The translations under genes and the position numbers were made by a program. Of a DNA stretch of 64,000 nucleotides, positions 57,549 to 64,000 are shown piece after piece. Source of the DNA: Dillenia suffruticosa. Lineage: Eukaryota; Streptophyta; Magnoliopsida; Dilleniales; Dilleniaceae. A model generated the notes under the pieces. That model was not told the DNA's origin and searched no databases. It saw only the letters and a program-made list of their open reading frames with translations. The stretch is from contig JAVTVX010000019.1 in NCBI GenBank assembly GCA_033439265.1, positions 4,905,501-4,969,500 on the forward strand. Reading direction: 5' to 3'. Every line of letters starts with the position of its first letter. Position 1 is the stretch's first letter.

Positions 57549-58600
57549 TGAAGATGGCTAAGGGTTCATTGTCGCAGGCTCATCCGGGCATCAACGACAT
57601 TAGGAGTGTCATAACAGAAGATGAATTACGGGGCATCTAAAATGATATATTGTTAGGGGACGATTACATCCTTTGGTCGACTACTGATGAAGACAACGCC
57701 AACAGGGCATTGGAGGGCCATGTTATGATATATAAACAATATGTCAAGTATGGCTTGAAAGTGTCATAAACAAGAGATATTGCTCGAATTTTGCTTCCTT
57801 GGAACATTTTTCCGACGATGTTGATTCCCAACGCTTAGGGCTTGGTGATAGCTGTGATGTCATTAATGAGTTTTTGTCATCTTCATTTTGATTTCAAGAT
57901 TCTAGCATCCGTATTTTCATTTAAGAGATGCGACCATGAGGGTTCTACAGGAGGGTGGTTTTATTTTCAAATCAGGCTTGAGTCGAATCGGAAATTCTTT
58001 TACAAAGAGACTATTGATAAGAGTTGGATGCATAAGTATTTCTTTGTAGAGTTCTTGAATATGGATTTAATGCCCAATTTGTCGGGAGCTAATGAGGAGC
58101 CACTTCTTGAATTAAAGACTCCTTAACCTTCTTGTCATTCAGGATTCATCCATTCCGTTGGTGGTTTCTGCACTACCAAGAAGAGGCATATTTGGATTAA
58201 GGCCCTTCTAGACAATGAGATGCTATCACTGCTAGGCCTATTATTAGGGGAGAGGAGAAAGATTGAGAGACCTTTTCTAGCAAAAAAAAAAAAAAGCAAT
58301 GAGCTTGTGGACATCCTCCTTTCTCCTGAGGAAAAGGATCTCATAGAGTTCACTACTGATAAGGAGATGAGGCTAGGGTCGAAGAGGGAGGGACTAAAGC
58401 GGCAAGCAAATTCAACACGGGTGTCGATACCATCCTATCTCAGTTCTTGTGCGAAAGAAAAGAAAAACTCAACCCTCGTCTTGTTGGGTGAAGGCATAGG
58501 AGAGGATAGGGGGCTAAATTTCGCGGGCGTGTCAAGAGCTACCAAAGCCGAAGGTCATAAGTTTAAGGCCCAAGGAGACGTGGGCACTTAGACGGAGTAC
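57549..58600 (+). pseudogene. Antisense ORF of the Tat element, N-terminal domain (gypsy-type transposon protein)
   Basis: Starting at ATG 57549 the frame gives MKMAKGSLSQAHPGINDIRS, then after stops at about 57640 and 57767 a YKQYVKYGLKVS segment, LLPWNIFPTMLIPNA, LVIAVMSLMSFCHLHFDFKI and GGWFYFQIR. The spacing and the final GWFYF block are those of the plant domain called putative gypsy-type transposon (Transposase_28). Downstream KKKKSNELVDILLSPEEKD fits the basic segment that usually follows. In the Tat group this gene lies antisense between pol and 3' LTR; its function is unknown. Several stops make it a pseudogene. Confidence 0.65.
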
Positions 58601-59164
58601 TCAGAAGGTGCTGAACCGTACTATAATAGAGTCAAAGAGAGAGAGAGTGAGAGCGAGAGAGAGAAGGAGATAGAGAAGAGGGGGAAAAAGAGGAAGAGGT
58701 TGAGGGTCACATTTCTGAGGACCTCAAAGAAAACAAGGAGGAGACAATGGGATATGCTGCTAGGAACCCATAAATGTCCCTCAAGAACTGACTAGGGGAC
58801 CTGATGTAAGACTATCGTCTCTCGTCCCCCTGACATTAAGGAAAGGCATGCGTAGGGTGCCTGGGGAACTGCTATTCCTCTGGTCATTCCTATTCAGTTT
58901 TATGATGGTCATAAGGGTCAGAGAGAGCGAGGTACCATAGTGATCAGCACTGGTAATCACCACTATAGCTACGTTGACACTATCGAGAATAGGCGAATAG
59001 CTGATTGGGTTGACTTCTACCATTAGAATGGAGTTAAGCTTTCTCTCCAGCAGAGCGATGAAGCCATCATGTCTTCGGAACTTACGATATGATTGCATCA
59101 GTTACATTAGGAGATAATTTTTCTATAGTTTTGGCTCTTGTTTATGACATTCTTCATTTTATGT

Positions 59165-59795
59165 AGACTATCATTTTAGCGAAATTTCAAAAGCTAAGAA
59201 GGGAACAAACGATAGACCATTTGAAATATAGAGCAAATCAGATGGATGCAGAGGTTTTTCGATTGCAAGATGCTCTCTCACAGAGGGAGAGGGAGATCAA
59301 GGAGAATAAAGCATTTGTGGCAACTCTAAATGCTCGAAATAAGCAGATGGAGTACTTAAGGCCGACCTGAGAATAGCACTCCAACAGTGCGAGGTGGTCT
59401 CCAAGAGGTGTGAAGAGTTGGAGGCGGAGGTCAGCATGTACAAGGTATGTCTGCAGGCCATGAAGAAGCTAGCTCAGGTGTGCGACCTATTCCTGAAGGC
59501 CATTGAGTGGAGAATAGTTAAACTGGGTAAAACTATCTCTAGGACTATCGACCAGCATGTACATGCTCGGTATAGGTGGAGTGAGAACCTTCAATGCACC
59601 AAGGAAATTATCCACCCGGGGGGACTGTGGGGTGTTATACCACCGGATATTGAGAGTGTCAACTCTGAAGATCCCAAACTTGCACTCGTTCTCGTGGGCG
59701 AGGTTCCTTTGGAAGTAGTGGATGAGAACCTGGCTGTTGATGCATCTCAAGCCAATTTGAAGTCCCAAACTCTTCTAACTCCTACCCCTCCTTGA
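59165..59795 (+). pseudogene. Antisense ORF, coiled-coil C-terminal part
   Basis: Frames give KLRREQTIDHLKYRANQMDA, EVFRLQDALSQREREIKENK and, after a frame change near 59370, SKRCEELEAEVSMYKVCLQA. This is a long charged heptad-like region of the kind seen after the Transposase_28 domain. The end at 59795 (TPTPP stop) is the likely original C-terminus. Frames in between (58600-59165) are broken. Confidence 0.55.
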
Positions 59796-59949
59796 TCGGA
59801 GTCTCTATCTTTTTTTTGACTTAATTTTTCTTTTGTACACTTTTGACTTGGAAGAATTAATGAAAATGTTCAATTGTTCCATCATGAGCAAGCGTTTAGA
59901 ACTTCATGTCGATAGTCTATTTCATTGCGTATAACAAATAGAGTACGAT

Positions 59950-60250
59950 TAGGGAGATACATTCCTAGTTGATGGTTCATTCATTCGAGAGAGTGTAAGT
60001 TGTGCTTACCTGTCCGGGAGATACATTCCTAGTTGATGGCATGTTCATCCGAGAGAGTGTGGACTATGTCTATACATCCCTAGTTGATAGCACATTCATT
60101 TAAGAGAGTGTGGGTCGTGTCTACCCATCGGAGAGTTGCATCCTTAGTTGACGGCATATTCATTCGACAGGGTGGACGGTGTCTACTCGTCTAGGAGATA
60201 CATCCCTAGTTGACGACACGTTTGTTTGATAGAGTGTGCTCAGTGGCATG
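59950..60250. repeat. Five 56-63 bp repeats where pol should be
   Basis: Copies start near 59955, 60018, 60074, 60137 and 60191. The unit is GGGAGATACATTCCTAGTTG, then ATGGCATGTTCATCCGAGAG, then AGTGTGG and GTCTAC. Related 92-bp repeats occur at 14.53-14.75 kb, and the LTR itself has TTGACGACACGTTTTGATA, a similar phrase. Confidence 0.8.
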
Positions 60251-60357
60251 TGCTCAGTGTGATCAGTTCATTGCAATAGACTAATGGAGCAAGTCGTTAC
60301 GAATGAGGTAATCATAGTGCAATCGGTAAGATAAGTAGTAAGACTAGGTACTATAAG

Positions 60358-60968
60358 TCATTCAATGAGTAATTTTATGGAAGTAGGCATAATAGAAAAA
60401 GGTTCAGACTTACTTAGGAGGGTGCTCTGGGGATTCTGGATCACAAACAGTGTTCCAATGCCGGTTGAGACTCTGAACTTGATTTTCATATGCTTCGGGC
60501 ACAGTTGTGCCTCCAAGGCATTCAAACTAGGTTGACCTCGGATCACATTATATAGTGAGAGGGCAGTTTGACCATATTGAACGTTGTCATAGCTGTTGCA
60601 TGATCGAGTAGAATTTAAGGGTGACAGGAAGTGAAATGGTGCCTTTAGGGTATATTCATTCGTTCGAGAGTCTTTTGATTGGTACAGCATGAGGCTATAG
60701 GTGCGTTTGAGTAAAACCTATCTACTGAAAAGCATTCCAATAGAGGAGGTTATAATTTGCCCCTTGATCTATGAAAATCCTCCTTTGTATTGTCTGTTCT
60801 TTGTGGTGATAACAAGAGAATCGTGTTAGTTCGATCAACTCCTGCCAGAACGTTGTCACTGAAATAGATCATTGATCTTTTCTTCTTAAGCTGCTTCTTG
60901 GCACGTACGGCAAGGACTTCTTTAGATGTGGAACCTGATGGCTCAACTTTGTGAAAAATTGGGGCCAC
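60358..60968 (-). pseudogene. Protease region of the Tat element
   Basis: The frame 60750-60968 carries SMIYFSDNVLAGVDRTN, the segment before protease in this group. Next (60690-60775) comes RIFIDQGANYNLLYWNAFQ, the active-site block; the family form is VDQGSSADIL, so the catalytic Asp remains but the following Ser is Ala. Then 60358-60690 ends with VIRGQPSLNALEAQLCPKHM, which matches the ILGRPTLNALKA..H block. Stops interrupt the frame. Confidence 0.8.
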
Positions 60969-61129
60969 TGTCCGCTCGGTCTTGCTTCATCATGTATTCC
61001 CTTGGTCGTGTAGTGCCATTAAGATATGAATCACAAGATATGGGTTCGAGAGATCACACTCATTCTGTACTTAGAGAATTAAACCATCTCATTGTTGCGG
61101 GCATCCCTTGGAATTGATTGCTCACCTTG

Positions 61130-61460
61130 TTTACTCTCTCATCTCGCAGTTTGTGAGCCCTGAGGAGGGAGACCATCTTTTTCCACGTTTATAAACCTTT
61201 GGAGCCAACCGCTTTGAATGAAGAACTCAAGTTCATCTTTTAGTTTTCTGCATTCACTTTCAGTTGGCTTTAGTCACGGTAGAAGTGGCAATATCACTTC
61301 TTGCTCTTGTTCAAATCATCTTTTGTAGAGCGAAAGGGCTAGTTGACATACGGATTGTTCCGAATTTGAAGCAGAACTTGACTTGGTGTTTTGTTTAGAG
61401 GAGTGTAACTTATGAACTTTCGTTGTGAAGGAGGTCCTTGCCATGCCCTCTTAGGTGAGA
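61130..61460 (-). pseudogene. gag C-terminal region of the Tat element
   Basis: The translation with two stops gives FISYTPLNKTPSQVLLQIRN, NPYVN, LNKSKK and YCHFYRD, corresponding to the YTPLN..QVLMEI..W and KYCRFHRDHGHDT block of Tat and Athila gag proteins. The conserved Cys-His motif is only partly kept (YCHFYRD). Confidence 0.7.
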
Positions 61461-61530
61461 ACTATTAACGTGATCGGTTGCATTCATTCCAAGTTGGTCA
61501 GTTTCGTCGTTTGTCAAACATTTTAGCATC

Positions 61531-62080
61531 TTATGTGGCAATGTACTTTTTTGCATGAGTATAAAACTCCTGGATGATAGATGGAGGATTCTTCATAATG
61601 GACGTTTTCATCCCTAATGGCTGCAACTCAACAAGTAGTGCTGCTAATGCAATAGAATGGTCCAAGCCCAAGACCTTTATTATCTTGGTTTTGAATTTGT
61701 CGAGAAAGTCTCTCAATGGCTCATCATCCCCCTATCGTAATGAGAGGAGGGATATGGACATTTTCTTGACCCCTCTACTGATCACAAAGTATGTCTCGAA
61801 CTACTGTCAAAGTTGAGAGAAGCTGTTGACATTGAATGGAGGAAGCAAATTAAACCATGTTAGTGTATTGTCCTTCAAGGTTATAGGAAAGTGTTTGTAC
61901 ATGGCCACGTCTGACATGTTTCTTAAGACCATTATAGTCACGAAGTGAGCCACATAGTCCTAGGGATTGGTAGTGTCATCATACCTCTCCAAAGGAGGGA
62001 GAAACAGGTCAGAGACATCGGTTCCACGGAGACCTAGGAGTCGAACGGTGAGAAATCGATAGCATATTGAGTAAGTTTGT
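61531..62080 (-). pseudogene. gag core of the Tat element
   Basis: Read with frame changes it gives YDDTTNPRDYVAHFVTIM, YKHFPITLKDNTLTWFNLLP, NVNSFSQL, then the open frame 61716-61531 with RDFLDKFKTKIIKVLGLDHS and a PPSIIQEFYTHAKKYI ending. These are the typical retrotransposon gag blocks (YDGTTDP.DH..HF; L.DNA..WF..LP..SI.SFSQL; LRDF..RF). Frameshifts at about 61720-61750 and others make it non-functional. Confidence 0.82.
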
Positions 62081-62201
62081 CTCTTCTCGTGTTAGCGTGT
62101 CTGAGTTCATCTGCCACAAGTTCTTCAACCTGTTTCCTCGGATCATCAGGGTTGTGTTGGGAAGTCACCGATAGCTCCCAGTGTTCCCTGGGTTCAAGCT
62201 T

Positions 62202-62540
62202 TCATGGGCGTATGTGACTCAATCTGTGAAAGGAGGATTGTATTTCTAGTTTGAGGATACGGTTCAACTCCTCCAACTGTTTGCTCATGCATTGCAACTT
62301 GGATTCGAGTCTTGCCATTTCAGGTCGAGTGGCCCTGTCTAGAGAGGCTAGAGCAGAGGACAGAATCGGTTGACTCCATTGTATGATCGGCAGTTGGGTT
62401 TCAAGCTGGTTGATAGTGGCGGGAATCTTAACAGGATTGTCCCGTACTACAGGTTGGACTGTGTTTGTCGAGATGGACATAGGTCCTTCTATCATGGTCG
62501 CGATTTTGGACATGCTTCTCGTTCTTCTCTTGGAAGGCAT
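62202..62540 (-). pseudogene. gag N-terminal region of the Tat element
   Basis: An open 112-codon frame starts with MPSKRRTRSMSKIATMIEGP about 66 bases after the LTR, the correct place for gag. It ends in a coiled-coil-like stretch (EMARLESKLQCMSKQLEELN). This basic, Ser/Arg-rich start followed by a helical region is usual for the group. The downstream gag core is in other frames. Confidence 0.75.
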
Positions 62541-62584
62541 GATCTTCAGCAGGATGGTTTGTAAAACAAATTTCTTTCTAGTTT

Positions 62585-62606
62585 ATTCCCACAGACGGCA
62601 CCAATC
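62585..62606 (-). other. Primer-site region of the Tat element
   Basis: Minus strand GATTGGTGCCGTCTGTGGGA directly follows the 5' LTR end (CCAATA, decayed from CCAACA as in the other LTR). The family form is TTGGCGCCGTCTGTGGGAA. Confidence 0.75.
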
Positions 62607-63275
62607 TATTGGATGAGGCCCTTCCTCCACAGATAATGACTCTGATGACTTGAACGGGATAACTGGCTGTCGAGAGATCTCAATCGATAATGCTTGGAAA
62701 AAGTCACCGGAGGGAGCTCTAATGGGCAGACTCTGATACTCAAGTCGGAGAGCGGTTTTGACTGAAAGAGAGTTTTGTTACGCTTTTATATGCTATGTGT
62801 AAGTTCAGAAAGCATATCTGGCCGGTTGACTTAATAATTTCGTATGCATTCAGAGCATTAAAACTTTAGTTTTCTTATGAAAGTATCCCAAAATTATATA
62901 AATCATAGTGAATGAGTCCCAAATATTTAGAATACTCTTATTTAAGGAAATTCAAATTATTAAAAGATTCATTTTATTATTGACAGTAGTCAAAGGTTTC
63001 CCTTTCAATTACGGGAGGTTATTTTTACGATTTAAGAGAAAATGAATATTGTCTTTAGTCAAATAGTGATATCGAGCACCGAGATGTTATGGGGTCGACC
63101 AGTTGACTATCGAGAAAGATCTGATCGGTAAATAATGAGAGGGTGGATCGTGTCTATTTATTTGAAAGATAAATTTTGTATTGACGACACGTTTTGATAT
63201 ATTATGTCCATTGGGCTATGGGTTTGGAGGGTCTCAAGTCTCATGATAATGGGTTTTTTGTGTTAGACTCCATCA
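62607..63275 (-). repeat. 5' LTR of the Tat-lineage element (669 bp)
   Basis: Plus-strand ends TATTGG...CTCCATCA, partner of 56565-57272. The TG of the plus-strand left end has mutated to TA. It lacks about 40 bp relative to the other LTR, in small deletions. Confidence 0.88.
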
Positions 63276-63280
63276 CATGT

Positions 63281-64000
63281 TAAGCCAAATTTTCATGGTT
63301 CAAAAATAAGATTTAAGATCTAAATATAAAATAGGGAAAGAAAATAAGGAATTTTATTCTTAGAATGACACTTTTTTTTTTTTTTTAATTTAGGAGTACG
63401 AAAGGGCAGTGAAGGTGACTAATGTAATTAACTGGCATCACCGTGTGAATATCTGAAGACAATGAGATGTCTGGTTATTAAAACAAGAGAATTTGGAATT
63501 ATCAAACAAATTGTGATTAAATAAGAGGTTTAAAACGTAAAATAAATATGTTTTGACTGAGAAAAGCATTGTGAAGAATAAAATCACGAGTACGAAGATA
63601 ATATAAAACTTCGAAATTCAATGACATTGAACACAAATCCTAATTAATGAGGGTGCAAAAGTCTGATGAATCCGTAATTTCCGATAAGATTCCCGACTCA
63701 ATGACCATTATCTGATTTTATTGGAATTCTCATTGGTTTGTCCTTTTTCGTGGAATTTTCTCCCGCGTGGTGTGGCTGCGGGGAAGAGTTTGTACTCATT
63801 TCGGATTTCTCAGGTATTTCGGGTGCACGGGTAATTCAATTTCTTGGGCTCAAAGGGTTGAAGCCTGCGTCCCAAGAAAAGGGGGTCAATGATGGCTTTA
63901 GGTCAAATCTGTTGAATCTTATTAATATATATATGTTGGATAAATCTTTCTTCTTATAAAATAAATGAAATAATAAATTTAAGTTTTGACCCAAAAACAT
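63281..64000. other. Intergenic DNA, no gene recognised
   Basis: AT-rich with a T-run at about 63372-63386. A 73-codon frame at 63738-63959 has no domain that I recognise and its surroundings give no support, so I do not list it as a gene. Confidence 0.4.

Larger units (their letters stand above)
56565..63275 (-). mobile_element. Tat-lineage Ty3/gypsy element, internally deleted, with antisense ORF
   Basis: On the minus strand the order is 5' LTR (63275-62607), primer site, gag, protease, a block of short repeats, an antisense ORF, purine-rich tract and 3' LTR (57272-56565). The TTGGTGCCGTCTGTGGGAA leader, the gag blocks and the antisense ORF next to the 3' LTR are known marks of the plant Tat group (Grande/RIRE2/Retand type). 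Reverse transcriptase, RNase H and integrase are absent: the protease is followed by 60-bp repeats. LTRs are clearly diverged, so this is an old, immobile copy. Confidence 0.82.

Noticed and set aside
63738..63959. 73-codon ORF near the right edge
   Set aside because: No recognised motif, short, and no promoter, splice or conservation evidence visible.

Overview
This window reads as repeat-dominated nuclear DNA of a flowering plant. The evidence is chromovirus-type Ty3/gypsy elements with an initiator-Met-tRNA primer site, a Tat-lineage Ty3/gypsy element with an antisense extra ORF, a CACTA terminus with GCGACGAA subterminal repeats, and Helitron-like ends. I cannot name the species. I found no intact host gene, tRNA or rRNA; every recognisable coding region is a broken transposon gene.

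Layout. 1-7228: minus-strand Ty3/gypsy element A (3' LTR cut by the window edge, decayed gag-PR-RT-INT, complete 5' LTR). It sits inside an older related LTR, C, whose remainder is 7229-9075. 9076-15557: old degenerate repeats, including a Tat-type gag scrap, a 475-bp segment copied from 12.95-13.44 kb and flanked by 24-bp direct repeats, and several diverged cassettes. 15558-18835: CACTA-derived element consisting almost wholly of ~115-bp palindromic repeats, with no transposase and no 3' terminus. 18.9-21.9 kb: more cassettes, with a 410-bp tandem duplication.

21894-50355: an unusual AT-rich block bounded on the left by a Helitron-like 3' end (hairpin plus CTAG, minus strand). It is full of a palindromic AGAAC motif (AGCAGAACCATGTAGTTC-type), has several layers of tandem duplication, and carries a 1.1-kb minisatellite at 39.2-40.3 kb. 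A recent, complete but non-autonomous Ty3/gypsy element B (22876-32257, TSD TTATC) interrupts it. A paralogous empty site lies at 33597-33601.

50356-56560: AT-rich DNA with a possible decayed Helitron (52168-53665). 56565-63275: an old minus-strand Tat-lineage element with LTRs, gag and protease; pol is missing and a decayed antisense ORF lies next to the 3' LTR. 63281-64000: no gene recognised.

How the parts relate: A, B and C are subfamilies of one long-LTR family. A and B share the internal region; A, B and C share the LTR 3' part. Intron-like GT..AG signals recur at the same place in their LTRs. None of the elements looks able to move by itself.
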